From the NCBI GenBank assembly GCA_928212115.1, contig CAKMRJ010004445.1, positions 1,567,684 to 1,631,683 of the forward strand: a stretch of 64,000 bases of DNA, in the 5' to 3' direction. Below, one piece after another: positions 33,159-45,033 of the stretch. The notes under the pieces are model-generated. The model did not search any database, was not told the origin of the DNA, and saw nothing but the letters and a program-made list of their open reading frames with translations. How positions within the stretch are numbered: the first letter of the stretch is position 1; each line of letters opens with the position of its first letter. Position numbers and translations under genes: made by a program. Origin of the DNA: Lactuca virosa. Lineage: Eukaryota > Streptophyta > Magnoliopsida > Asterales > Asteraceae.

Positions 33159-34424
33159 TGATGCGACATCGACCTCCGGCGCTTCTTCTAGTCTTATGTT
33201 GCGGCGGAGATCTGGACATCACAGTGCAAAGTCGTTAGAGCCGTCCCAGGGACTGTGCCCCTGGAACGGACTCCGATAGTCAAGTTAGATCACCTAGAAG
33301 ATCTGAGATGGTCCTCCATAGCTGGATAGAACCATCTTGGTGCTAGTGGTGGTGTATGGCGGCGGGTGGCGGCTGAGCCACCCTGAGTATAGTGGCGGCT
33401 GACCATGGGAGGATCTAGTGGCGGCTGAACCACTTGGGAGAGAGTCCTCTTTCATGGAGGAGGTACTGTTCATTATATAGGGGACAATTAGGTCAGGCCT
33501 TGGGCCAGCCCAATTCAGGCCCAACTAGCAAGGAGATGGGCGAGGCCACCCGGAGGCGTCGGGCGGGGCTGGCGGGCGCGCCCCAGGCAGGGCTGGCGGG
33601 CGCGCACCAGGAGAGGATGGCAAGGGAGTGCCAGGTGAGGGAGTGCCTGACCGAGCCATCAGGAGAGTCCCTAGCAGGGCTGGCAAGGGAGTCCCCAACA
33701 AGGCTGGCAAGGGAACGTTAGGCAGGGCTGGAAGGAGAACGCCCGGCAGGGCTGGAAGGAGTGCGCCAGGCCAGGCTGGCACGCTAGAGCAGTCTAGGCC
33801 ATGCCAATGGACCATATATCATCAGCCATGCCGGAGTATAGTGGCGGCTGAGCCATGGGGAAGGATCTAGTGGCGGCTGAACCACTTGGGAGAGAGTCCT
33901 CTTTCATGGAGGAGGTACTGTTCATTATATAGGGGACAATTAGGTCAGGCCTTGGGCCAGCCCAATTCAGGCCCATCTAGCGAGGAGGTGGGCGAGGTCG
34001 CCCGGAGGCGCCGGGCGGGGCTGGCGGGCGCGCCCCACGCAGGATGGCAAGGGAGTGCCAAGCGAGGGAGTGCCTGGCCGAGCCGTCAGGAGAGTCCCCA
34101 GCAGGGCTGACAAGGGAGTCCCCAGCAAGGCTGGCAAGGGAACGCTAGGGAGGGCTGGCAGGAGAACGCCAGGCAGGGCTGGCAGGAGCGTGCAAGGCCA
34201 GGCTGGCGCGCTAGAGCAGTCTAGGCCATGCCAATGGACCATATATCATCAAGTCCCCCAAGTCTGGTGTTATTGGTATGCGGCCAATGACATCGGACTG
34301 GACTAAGTCGTATAAACCAACAGGAGAGTCCCCAGCGAGGCTGGAAAGGGAGTCCCCGGCAAGGTTGGCAGGAGCGTGCCAGGCCAGGCTGGCGCGCTAG
34401 AGCCGTCTGGACCATATATCATCA
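33159..34424 (-). repeat. LTR of E (right), 1266 bp, with internal ~452-bp duplication
   Basis: It has the same ends as 27381-28226 but is 420 bp longer. The stretch starting GCGGCTGAACCACTTGGG at 33421 recurs at 33873, so a tandem duplication explains the extra length. Confidence 0.85.
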
Positions 34425-35035
34425 ACGACTCACTAGAATATATCAGAAACGTATTTATACAGATTTCACCTTCGTTTACAATCAATCATGTTTTGATTAC
34501 TCAATGAGATCTTTTCCACACAAGTGTTATGTTTTACTAAAGCTACTATTTTTGTATATCAGAAAATATAGGATTTTCTCGAAGAAACAAATTTTATACG
34601 ATTTCAAAAACAATGAATTAAGACACACATGCAACTATACACGATTTGAAACAAGAATTACAACTTTTTGATAAGAAAATATTGGATTTTATGGATTTCT
34701 AAACTATCGTCAAAGTTTTTATACGCAAATGGTTATGAACTCACCAACATATTTTATGTTGACACTTTTCAAACGACTTGTATTCTCAGGAAATCAATAA
34801 GCAGGTTGTGGATCGTGGAGTCAAGACTATTTTGCTATATTTTGGATTTGCTTACAGATGTCTCTTTTGTGTAAAATTTGAGAACATGAACATGATGTAA
34901 AACAATGTGAGCTTGTTATATTGATGTATGATGTTGGGATTTGATATGTTTCATTTATACACAATTGTTATGATACTGCGCAATGACGTCACCCGCCTCC
35001 GGACGTTTCCGCCGTTCTGGTCCGGGGGTGTGACA
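34425..35035 (+). repeat. 5' LTR of B, second segment
   Basis: This resumes after E and ends GGGGGTGTGACA at 35035, next to the primer site. The last ~40 bases resemble the A LTR end (CGGACGTTTCCGCC shared). Confidence 0.85.
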
Positions 35036-35038
35036 GAT

Positions 35039-35050
35039 TGGTATCAGAGC
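35039..35050 (+). other. Primer-binding site of B (initiator tRNA-Met)
   Basis: TGGTATCAGAGC lies three bases after the LTR end, the same spacing as in A. Confidence 0.95.
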
Positions 35051-35439
35051 ATTGTTTATAGTGAAGTAGTATATCTAGCCATACAAGATATACAACTATA
35101 AATACAATGGGACTAAAACACTCTGATTAAAAGAACACATACTTGCTAGGAGTGTATCATAAAAAGAAATAAAACAAAATAACTCAGAGGTTGAACACTA
35201 CAGTCAAATATGGGCAGTTATATAATCATATCTAAGATAAATATAGCCTGATCAACTATATTTATTTAAGATCTGACCAACATGTGTTCGGGAGTGGTAG
35301 AGGTGTTGCAACAAGCTAATGCCTCCCAACTCGTTATCCAAAAGTTTCAAGAACCAAACCTAAAATAATTAAAATACTATAGGAGTATGTTTTGCATTCT
35401 ATCTATTTTCTCATACTCACTCATTCTTGCTCAGACGAC
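35051..35439 (+). other. 5' leader of B
   Basis: The first ~100 bases match A's leader. Patches at 35241-35262 (GCCTGATCAACTATAT) and 35372-35388 (AATACTATAGGAGTAT) also match A. The ~110 bases between those patches do not match the A block that is shared with F. Confidence 0.75.
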
Positions 35440-36133
35440 ATGGCAGGCTTTCACCTCCCCGGAGACCCTTACTTTCCCAATCAGGGGAACGGGGGTTGGA
35501 TTGAGGAAGACCAAGAAGAAGACCCCGAGGAACCCATGGAGGACCCCGAAGAACTGGTGGAGTTTAAAGAAAAAAGACATCGATGAAGAAGTCGAGGAGG
35601 ATGACGAGGAAGGGGTGGAGGAGGAGGAAGAATCGGACATAGAGTCCGAGGTTATCAACCCTCCCTACATGGCAAGAGTACCACCGCATAGGATGGGCTA
35701 CAATGGCCCTACACCTCCTTGGGCTGACGATATCGAGAGATGGGGCCGACGCTAGGGTCAACAGCCACCATTTGGGATGAACCGAGGTTACTACGATCTT
35801 CGGCATGGAGGACCAGCAGATCGCGCACTCCCCTTTGTGGTCAGACGTATCAGGGACATCGGTGCCCAGGCTCAAGTGACCACCGACCGAGTAAGGCAGA
35901 TGCTAGCGGCTATGCAGGTTACAAATGCTCGCACGCGAGACCTAGAGTGAGACTTCTACCCAATGGAATGGCTCATAGAAGATCTGGCCACTGCACGGGC
36001 GGAGGTCAGAGAGTACCAGGAGCGCCATACCGCATTGGAAGAGCATGTACGGATCACCGAACGCAAGTTATCGGAGCTTCAGGGCGCGTCTACCTCATCT
36101 TCAGCACCACAGGGCCCTACTCGTTGCGACTAG
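35440..36133 (+). pseudogene. B pre-gag ORF: acidic N-terminus and coiled coil, unknown function
   Basis: The ATG at 35440 (MAGFHLPGDPYFPNQG) opens a frame of about 230 codons ending at TAG 36131-36133. A frameshift near 35570 and in-frame stops TAG at 35753 and TGA at 35948 break it. In order it has a short Gly/Pro N-terminus, a very acidic Glu/Asp tract (35500-35650), a RMGYNGPTPPWADD segment, and a C-terminal charged helix that looks like a coiled coil (about 35870-36090). I see no zinc knuckle, protease or membrane segment. It sits where gypsy gag normally starts, before B's own gag, and A lacks it. It is not a known gag or pol domain to me. Confidence 0.6.
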
Positions 36134-36494
36134 TATCTGGTTATTGCTACCGTATCGGTTTTCCTTTGTTCATTTCCCTATGTATTATCGATGACATGAT
36201 TTAAGTGATTACACTACTCATGGAGTCGTTACTCTGTTAGATTTTATTGCACTTCATGTATTTGTATGCCTTGTGAAGGCAAAATTTTCATGTACTAAAG
36301 AAATTAACATCAATGAAAAACGGATATATATGTTTCTTACGATGTGTTATCTGTGATGTGCTCTATTACTATTAGTGCATGTTAAGTCTATGTCCATACT
36401 TGCCTATATGCAACCAAATCACCGATAACTATTCTATAAGTTCGTGAAATAAAATACATTGGAAACTCACTGTCCTTCTGATCAATGACAGAAA
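36134..36494 (+). other. Spacer between B pre-gag ORF and gag
   Basis: AT-rich, with no coding signal seen. Confidence 0.5.
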
Positions 36495-36680
36495 GATGCC
36501 AAGAAGACCGATCTGAAAGAACAACAACACAACACCACCACCGCCGCCCCCGCCGAAAATGAACTCTACAGCCTTCCAAGCGGCAGTTTCAGCCGCAGTG
36601 ACAACAACTCTAGCCCACATCCAAGCCGGAAATAATGGTGGTGGACAAGGCCAAGGGACATGAAGCTCCCACGTCGAGAT
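36495..36680 (+). pseudogene. gag: B gag, N-terminal piece cut by F
   Basis: The ATG at 36495 starts MPRRPI, then a Pro tract and FQAAVSAAV, matching the N-terminus of A's Gag (Pro tract, FQAAVTAAV). In-frame TGA codons lie near 36513 and 36660. The piece ends at GAGAT (36676-36680), the target site of F. It continues at 44353. Confidence 0.8.
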
Positions 36681-37452
36681 TGTTGGATTAGATGTCTAAG
36701 CCCATAACTATTATTGGTATGTACTTGACTCGAGAGTAGCATGGTCCATTTGGGTTGCATATCATCAGGACAATTTGTTAGGATAGACTTTTGAGAGAAG
36801 GTTATTTATGGTTTATTAATATATTATAAGTTATAATATATTAATATGAAATCATATGTTTTAATTAGTATCGATCAAGAATTAATTTGGAATTAATTTA
36901 GTAATCAAAAGAGACTAATTAAATCTATGGTGACTAATTATGATAATTAGTTATATTTATATGTGTTGGGCTTATGATCCATGTTGGACCAAGTTTATGT
37001 ATGGATACATAAAGAGTTGGGCGACATGAACCATGGATCATAAAACCCATGGGTATGGATTGTGGGTTATACCCATGACCCTTGGAATCCTACATATAAA
37101 TAGGTTACTCCATAGCCAAAATCACCGCTTCTTTTCTTAGAGAAATATGGAGGTGTTTTGGTGCATGAAATTCTCTTTCAAGGGCCACCTTTGTCCTAGG
37201 TGTGTTGTGATTCCATTTGAGGCATTTCATACTATTGGTGCTAAGCTCTTAAGGCCAAATACATCAAGACTTCAAGCCACATAAAAGTTATGTTTCCCTA
37301 ACTAGTATATTATATGGTTTATGTCAAATGCATGCTAGTTATAGGTTTAATAACTTGGAAACCATTTGCATGTATACTAGAGAAAACATAGATCCAAGGT
37401 ATTTAGGGTTGTATGTGCACCATAGGATGATGTAGTATACTAAAACCCAATA
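36681..37452 (+). repeat. 5' LTR of F with TATA box
   Basis: It pairs with 43581-44352. TATAAATAGG at 37095-37104 is the likely core promoter, and the same motif is at 43995-44004 in the partner. Confidence 0.9.
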
Positions 37453-37453
37453 G

Positions 37454-37466
37454 TGGTATCAGAGCC
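37454..37466 (+). other. Primer-binding site of F (initiator tRNA-Met)
   Basis: TGGTATCAGAGCC one base after the LTR end. Confidence 0.95.
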
Positions 37467-39136
37467 ATGGGTTGTTTTTTATTATATTTGATGCAAATGT
37501 ATTTTTTTTTTCAAGTTGAAGGAAAAAAAAAAGAAAAAAAACATGAAGTTTGTCAAATTTTATGATAATTACTTGATTTTATGAAAAACTAATTATTTAT
37601 AAAATTTGAGTCACTTTACTACAATAGTTGAATTAGGTCAATTTATTAAAAGATAGAATGATATGATTATTTTATTTGTTTTAAAAGTTTGATCTAAATG
37701 GTTTTAAGGAGTTACAAATTTTGGAACTCAAAAGTTTTTTTTTAAAGTTATAATCTTAAGAGTTTTGAAACTTCCATAAGTTATGGATGTTAAATGTCTC
37801 ATTTATTAACTCTTTAGGTTATGAATTCCAAGAGTCTTCAAAGGATAATTGTCAAAGTTTCAAGATTTGTATGAGTTTATATGATTATCTAATTTCTCGA
37901 AAATTGTTGATGTGAATTATCTTTACTTATGAGTTTAATCTAGATCATAGAAAAATTATTTGATTATTGTGTTAATTGGAATATTTGATCTTAATGGTTT
38001 TAATGAACTCTATAACTTGTCCTGGAAAGTGAAGAGTTTTTCTTTTTAAAGTGTCATTAAGTCTGATAGGTTATGAAAATAGAAGAGTCACTATTTTTAA
38101 TGTCATCATTAAATGATTTAATGTCTTCCATAACTTGTCCTCAAGTTATGGAACTTGAATTTTTTTTTTCATTAAACTTTAATTAAACTCATAAGTTATG
38201 AAAAATCCAAGAGTTTTGAAAGGTTTCAAAACTTGTCCTCAAGTTTTGAAATTTGTAAAGTTACCCCCCATGTATACTTTAATTCCAAACTAGACCTTTG
38301 AATTTTAAAAGTTTAAAATTCAACCCTTATACTATTATTATAATTTTAATTATATAGATATGTATAAGATAAAGTCGTCTTACCATTAGTAGGCCTCATT
38401 CACGAAGCCGATCTATAAGGGGGGTATAAGGTTACTCCCTATAAAATGGCAGTTTAATGGGTGTCCACTCTCACTCACCGCTTCCTTGACCGGTGGAGGG
38501 TCGTTAGCTGAACAGGTAGGACAAGGACTATAATTCTCCCTTCATTATAAGTATAATGATAAGTACTAAGTAACTAAACAATTATAAATTCCCAATCTTA
38601 GTTACTTAGGAAAATGTGAATAAGGTGCTAATCCATGAAATTACCCTTTGCACTTTGCTTAAGCTGTTAGTGGAGCGTGTGTGGTTAACCGGCACACTAA
38701 CCTGGACTTAACAAGGTAGGCAAAGGGTAACTTAATGTTTATCATAGTATTGTTGGAGCGTGTGTGGTTAACCGACACATCGTTTGAGGGGTAAATATTA
38801 AGGGTACCAAGTATATTTGCATGGTTATTTCACACCTTGTTTTGTGATCCTCGGCATCCCAGTCACAAAACCTGAAGGGCACACTCGAGATTGAAACATG
38901 CCATTGAAAAGTTCAATGAATATCAAAAGAATCTAGGAGTTTCAAAACCAATTAAAACCTAATAATACATTTCGTTTATCTTGGTGGAAATTGGTGAATC
39001 GTCATTCACCTACCTTCAAATATTTTATAGAGCTTGGATTACGGCATCCCTCTTCCAAGTTATAAAATAGTTTGTTGGGTCCTAGCCTTAACATATCATA
39101 TTGGGTGTTATATTAAGGACTTAAATCAACTTTACG
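37467..39136 (+). other. 5' leader of F, no gene
   Basis: A long AT-rich leader with runs of T and repeated AAGTTATGGAA-like segments. A direct repeat GGAGCGTGTGTGGTTAACCG occurs at about 38673 and 38754. It contains the module at 38374-38530 shared with A. Confidence 0.7.
38374..38530 (+). promoter_or_regulatory. Leader module of F shared with element A
   Basis: Matches the reverse complement of 15490-15660 at about 90% by eye, with weaker similarity continuing about 50 bases further. Exact shared runs include CTATAAGGGGGGTATAAGG and TGGAGGGTCGTTAGC. F has one copy of the segment that is duplicated in A. Confidence 0.75.
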
Positions 39137-39800
39137 CGAATTTCTCCCATTGTTGATGTCTGGTTTAGACAACAATGATCTTCCCAAACCAAGCTTTCCA
39201 AATGAATATGACTTCCCGAGTTTGGCTCATGGAAGTCATACTTATCTTCCTCCACCTCAACCAATTATTCTCCCTAACCCACAAGTTCAAGGTCACTCAA
39301 GCCCTAATGGCAAGCAAGGTTTATGTGTGATCACATCTTAGAGATGAAGTCACATATTGACAAGCCGGGAGAGTTAGGTGTCAAAGTCTTGAGAAAGTTG
39401 GATGTTCAATCACTTTCTAAGTCACATAGTGAGTTCCTTTGGGACTACTATGAAACAGACTATGACATGAACCTTAATGATCATATCTATTTGCTTGGTG
39501 CTACTGAATCAGCAATGATTTGGAATGATAGTAAAGCAAATTTGATTAGAAGATCAACTTCCAAAAAAATTTATGGACAGTGACAATGGTGACACTGGAA
39601 ATCCAGAAAAAGCATTCTCTTCCCAATGGAAAGGGATTGGCCATAGTCAACCTGGTTGACCAAATGGTAAAGAGAAAGGCTAAGTCTGAGATAGTCCCAT
39701 TACCAAAGGGTCCATATGTTTATTTTGCCAAAGGAAGGGGCGTTGATTGCAAAGCTGCCAAATTTACCTAAGGATGTTAAAGTCAATAAGTTTGACTCTA
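39137..39800 (+). pseudogene. gag: F gag remnant (copia UBN2-type)
   Basis: Short frames read copia-gag-like segments: HILEMKSHIDKPGELG, SEFLWDYYETDYDMNLND and KRKAKSEIVP. A degraded knuckle region before DVKVNKFDSTSG follows. Frames change at about 39340 and 39580, and the knuckle cysteines are largely lost. The order of motifs supports copia Gag; pol does not follow in readable form. Confidence 0.6.
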
Positions 39801-42800
39801 CATCAGGTAGAGCCCATTATCTAACTCTGTTAAGTTCTATTCTGACATCCTTATTACATGATGTGACTGGGTTACATGTTGATGTTTTAAGAATCAAAGA
39901 ATAGAGAGAAATCTTAAAGGAAGTATATGTTGATTCTGATCGCGAAGGTGGATTTCGATCGCATCAGAATTTTGAGCAGTTGCTTAAGAAGTTATGATAT
40001 ATTGTTAAGGAATAGATAACAACAATTTTCCATGTGGATTGTAAGGATAAGTTTTTCCGCAAAGTTTTAAAAATAAAAGAAAATTGTTTAATTTTATTTA
40101 TTTGAAGTATCCTTACAATGGCATTTGTGGAAAATTGTTGCTTATATGATTCCACTGACAGCAATATTGGAAAATGGATTTGATTCTTTCATTTGTGGTA
40201 GTGTCTAAATTTACCAAATCAGGAAAGTTCCTCATCACCCAAGTTTCAATTGGACCGAAACTTGGAATCATGCAAGTTGAATAGTATGATGAATGAGAAC
40301 TTTCAAGCATTGGAAAAATCAAGTCTAATTACTTGTTCACATGGATGTGTGAGTCAAGTGAAGGACTAAAGGGATCGAGTACACATTCTTGTGCACTGGT
40401 CATGTCCACCACAAAGCTCTTTAAGACTATTTAATTTACTAAAGTTTAGTAAATATGGTTATACTTACAAGTTTAAGTATAATTCTGAAACATTGGAAAA
40501 GTCTCAATGTATGGCAGAACGAATGGGAAGAATCAAATTAGGCAGAAAGATAAAAGTTTCTCAAATCTGAAAAGATGGGAGAGTACTTTAGTATCATGTT
40601 TGTGATCATCTTAATGCTTTAGAAATCATATCACAATTAGTCCTCTAAATGTCATCTTAGTGCATTCTTATGACTAAGAAGAGGAGTCATGAATTGTTGA
40701 AATGGTTAGATCAGGAAGATGAGTCATACTTCGTTCCAAAACAACTCTTAGAGTCATACTCCAAGATTGTAACTTGAGTGACATATCTTAAAGAAAGGTT
40801 TAAAACACTTGTCAAATGTAAGAGTAAAAGTGTCCTACTCTTGTACATTTGAAATTGGTAAGTTGTGATGTTTTGGGTAAAACAAAGACCAACTAAGGCC
40901 AATTGTGTGAAGTGTTTGTCTTGATAAAGAATCCGCACTATCTTTTGAATATTTGGCAAGATAGTCTTATATGTCAAGAGGATAGTGGGAGTCTTAGAGA
41001 TCCTAAAAAGAATTTCAAGAACTAATCAAGAATAAAACCTGAGGTTCTTCACTAGCACACGACTTGAGGTTTATAACCTATCGTGTTGACATATTCTATG
41101 CCCATTCCAGTTAAAGTTGGCTTTGCATTGGAGTTCTGAAAGTTCTCAATTGGTTGCATAACAACTTGGAAGCAATGACAGGCCCTGTACTGCCAGGTGG
41201 CAAGAAGTTAAGATTGCATAAGTTCAGTCCATATGAGTTTGGATTTGTCATTATCCTTGTCTTGTGACAATGGTTTTGACGATTCACATGGATAAGAACA
41301 CATACACCATAAAATCTAAGGGTCATAAGGTTTCTCTCCGATTCATGAAAATGATGGTGAGGAAACACTTCCACCAAGTAGATTTGAAGCAGATGGAAAA
41401 AGGTCTAAACAATTGAGACTATGATTACGACATCCCTTTTCATAGTTCTGAAATTGTTTAGACACACATGCATGCTATCTAAGGAAAGGTGTATGATTTT
41501 GATAAAGTTTTATCAAAGCATCTCGTATCAGAAATCTGAACTTTGGTAAGAAACTCAATAAAGTATTGATTTCTAGAAGTCCAACTGATTTCTGAGTACA
41601 TGTCAAAGCTAGTGGGAGCATAAGTGTTATGCTAATAATCATCATGTTAGTGGGAGCATGATAATTATTGTTAGTGTTGCAAGTTAGCAATGTTAATTAT
41701 AGAAAACAAAAGTTTCAATTCGTGAGGCTGCAGGGATTGAAAAAGTTGTTTTGCTATAATTAAGGGAGAGGATATACTTCATTTCAGTTCTAAAGGCTTA
41801 GATTGAGACCTTAATCATCTTTAGTCAAGAATATATATATATGAATTTCATGTTGGATTGGTTCAACTTAAGGAAATTCTATATATTGCGTTCTTAAAAT
41901 TCGATTATGATTACGGCATCCCTCTTCATAGTCAAATTTTGAAAACATGGAAAATAAAAATATTGTAGCAAAATACTGGTCTAGAATCATGTCTTTATGT
42001 GAGACATCATGAATCGTGTACCATTTGCTTTGGGTAAAGGATCGATTGCATGTGCTATAATATTTGTCATTTCTAAATTTTTCCAAATGCCCAGAGGCAT
42101 TAAGAAGGGAAAAGGTCTAGAATTGGATATGACTAAAATGATTAAGCAATTGTCGAGGACAATCTGAGGTTTACCAAAGATTGGTTGCTCAGGGACAGTT
42201 GGAAGTATAGTGCTAATTTTGGAAGGACCATATTGACATATTCTGAAAAGAGGCATCTCTTATTCAGAAGTGATAGTCAAAATGAGAATATGGAGTTGTC
42301 TCCATAGGTGGAAGTTATCTGTGTAAGATTAGAAAACTTAATGCAATGTACTTTAAATATGAGACTTAGTTTCCATGGAGTTGCTCTCCATTGGAATACC
42401 TTTTAATGACTGTTGACAAGTCTTTGTGACTTTGTACATATTCATTACAGTAGGGTCAGTGCATATAAGTTTAAAATCTAAACAGATTTCGATAAATGAT
42501 AGGAATTTGAAATTCTCACATTTTTCGATAAGGATTTGGGAGTGTGAAATTAGAATCATTGAAATTATGTTCAATTGGTTTATTTCACAAAGTAAGGATC
42601 ATAGACAAACATAGAGTGCATACTTGGTGTATGGCAAAGCTATTGTTTAAGAAAAATATAGTGTACATGCTTGGATCATGGGACAACTAGTGTTTTTAAT
42701 TCAAGTATAAAGTTGATAAAACCGAAACAATAAATAATGAGTAATCAGTATGGTTATAAATAAAAGTGTTTATTTATATTCATAGGGTTTGATACCATAT

Positions 42801-43570
42801 TTGATTCATTTTTTCTTGTGTTTCACTTTGCATGTTTTGACTTCCAGAATAACTAAGTCGCTCTTCCTGAATGATTAAGTTATTCAAACCATCCACAGTC
42901 GGTCATATGTTCGAAGTAGATATGAATCAAGACTGTCATGGGTTGGTTTGTAGAGGTCAAAGTTGGTGGACAAAGTGGTGCTACAACACTCATGAGTGCT
43001 CATAAGTTCTGAGTATTGGATTCAACCCGCGCTTATTTGAATCACTTCATGGATTTTATCACGAGTGATCATGAGACGATAATATCTTATATTCTTCAAA
43101 CCTAGAAATATGAGTTGTTACTATGAGTTGGTTATACATTGATTGCACGAAAACACATTTGGTAACTCGACGTTATAAAACGTTCCTTTGTTTATGATTC
43201 AACAAGTAGTAGAACAAGCCATATGAGTCGAAGTTTATCCATTCCTTTTACCTTCAGGATAAAAGCGATATCTGTGGACCCCTCGATGATTTAGCAATGA
43301 CACATGTGAGTGCTTGGCCAAGTCAGGACTGATTTGATTTGTTCAATGAGTCAGTCATCATAAATCGAAAATCAGGAAACAACAAATGGACAGAGAGAAT
43401 GATTATAATCCATGTCTCAGTCCATATGATATCTAGAATGGAGGAATATATGATCCCTTATCTAATGGACGCGTCATTGATTTGTTCAGAGTTCGACAGT
43501 GGCTTTAAGAGCTACGATTGCTAGTCTGGTTATGAAGTCGTACTTGCAATAATAGTTTTAGACTTATCCA
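39801..43570 (+). other. F interior, decayed, no readable gene
   Basis: No frame longer than 90 codons, and no protease, integrase, RT or RNase H motif that I could place. The phrase GATTACGGCATCCCTCTTC recurs near 39047, 41427 and 41909 with changes. The region may be decayed pol or non-coding filler. Confidence 0.6.
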
Positions 43571-43580
43571 AGTGGGAGAC
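43571..43580 (+). other. Polypurine tract of F
   Basis: AGTGGGAGAC immediately before the 3' LTR. Confidence 0.8.
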
Positions 43581-44352
43581 TATTGGATTAGATATCTAAG
43601 CCCATAACTATTGTTGGTATGTACTTGACCCGAGAGTAGCATGGTCTATTTGGGTTGCATATCATCAGGACAATTTGTTAGGATGGACTTTTGAGAGAAG
43701 GTTATTTATGGTTTATTAATATGTTATAAGTTATAATATATTAATATGAAATAATATGTTTTAATTAGTATCGATCAAGAATTAATTTGGAATTAATTTA
43801 GTGATCAAAAGAGACTAATTAAATCTATGGGGACTAATTATGATAATTAGTTATATTTATATGTGTTGGGCTTATGATCCATGTTGGACCAAGTTTATGT
43901 ATGGATACATAAAGAGTTGGGCCACATGAACCATGGATCATAAAACCCATGGGTATGGATTATGGGTTATACCCATGACCCTTGGAATCCTACATATAAA
44001 TAGGTTACTCCATAGCCAAAATCACCACTTCTTTTCTTAGAGAAATATGGAGGTGTTTTGGTGCATGGAATTCTCTCTCAAGAGCCACCTTTGTCCTAGG
44101 TGTGTTGTGATTCCATTTGAGGCATTTCATACTATTGGTGCTAAGCTCTTAAGGCCAAATACATCAAGACTTCAAGCCACATAAAAGGTATGTTTCCCTA
44201 ACTAGTATATTATATGGTTTATGTCAAATGCATGCTAGTTATAGGTTTAATGCCTTGGAAACCATTTGCATGTATAATAGAGAAAACATAGATCCAAGGT
44301 ATTTAGGGTTGTATGTGCACCATAGGATGTTGTAGTATACTAAAACCCAACA
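43581..44352 (+). repeat. 3' LTR of F
   Basis: 772 bp, the partner of 36681-37452, followed by GGGAT (44353-44357) where B gag resumes. Confidence 0.95.
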
Positions 44353-45033
44353 GGGATGAATCAAGGGCCCGTAAAGGCCTGTACCTACAACGATTTTTCC
44401 AATGCGAGACCTCGCACTTTCAACGGAACTGGAGGAGTCATAGATTTGAAATAATGGATCGAGAAGGTAGAGTCAGTGTTCGAGATATGTGAATGCCCGG
44501 AAGGAAGTAAAGTCAAATTCGCGGCTGCACTTTCATCGACCAGGCGCTGTCATGGTGGAACGGTCATATCGAGGCCATGACACTTCCCGTTGCAAACGCT
44601 CTGTCCTGGGAAGAACTCAAAGAAATGTTAATCGCTTAATACTGTCCCCGAGGGGAGGTACAAAAACTCGAGCAAGAATTGTGGAACCTTACGGTGCAGA
44701 ATTCGGACATTGACGCGTACATCTCAAGGTTTAATGAGCTATCCCTTCTGTATCCTGGTATGATTACATCCGAAGGAAAGAAGGCCGAGAGATTCATCTG
44801 GGGGTTGACAACTCCCATTCAAGGTAACATGATTTCCTCGAAACCAGAGACCTACGACAGTGCAAAGCGCCTGGCCAAAAAGCTCTATGATCGCGGTGAC
44901 AAAAAGGGTACCAAAACAACCGAGGGAGGGAGCAAACAAGATGGAGAGAACAAGAAGAACCGGGACAACAAGCGTAAAGGATGACCGTATTCTGGGTCAT
45001 CCAAGAAACCACAGACAGTAGCGGTCCATGCGA
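44353..45033 (+). pseudogene. gag: B gag, main part, zinc knuckles deleted
   Basis: It resumes after F with a segment parallel to A's Gag (CTYNDFSNA, FNGTGGVIDL, a 1-bp deletion near 44525, then LSWWNGHIEAM). A stop TAA lies near 44638. The run PRGEVQKLEQELWNL to the basic tail ends with TGA near 44982. VAVHA at about 45020-45034 is joined directly to sequence that in A lies about 212 residues further on. The CCHC clusters and protease active site are therefore deleted. Confidence 0.85.

Larger units (their letters stand above)
27381..34424 (-). mobile_element. Element E: LTR retrotransposon without coding genes (LARD-like)
   Basis: The plus-strand termini TGATGCGACATCGACC and ATATATCATCA bound two related LTRs (27381-28226, 33159-34424). 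The flanks ACAAC (27376-27380) and ACGAC (34425-34429) are an imperfect target duplication. On the minus strand a primer-site-like TTTGGCGCC follows the right LTR and a GGGGGGA tract precedes the left LTR, so the sense is minus. The 4.9-kb interior has no gag or pol motif. This matches large retrotransposon derivatives (LARDs), which depend on other elements' proteins. Confidence 0.75.
36681..44352 (+). mobile_element. Element F: copia-like LTR element with decayed interior, nested in B gag
   Basis: Two 772-bp LTRs (36681-37452, 43581-44352) begin TGTTGGATTAG (second copy TATTGG) and end ACCCAACA (first copy CAATA). The flanks are GAGAT and GGGAT. A tRNA-Met primer site and a polypurine tract are in place. 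The LTRs differ at about 22 of 772 sites by eye (2.8%). The interior keeps only a damaged copia-type gag and no readable pol. Young LTRs around a wrecked interior suggest that F was mobilised in trans. Confidence 0.85.

Noticed and set aside
35039..35050. tRNA-Met gene fragment
   Set aside because: Only about 12 bases match the tRNA 3' end, next to an LTR: it is a primer-binding site, as are those at 15999, 37454 and 51321.
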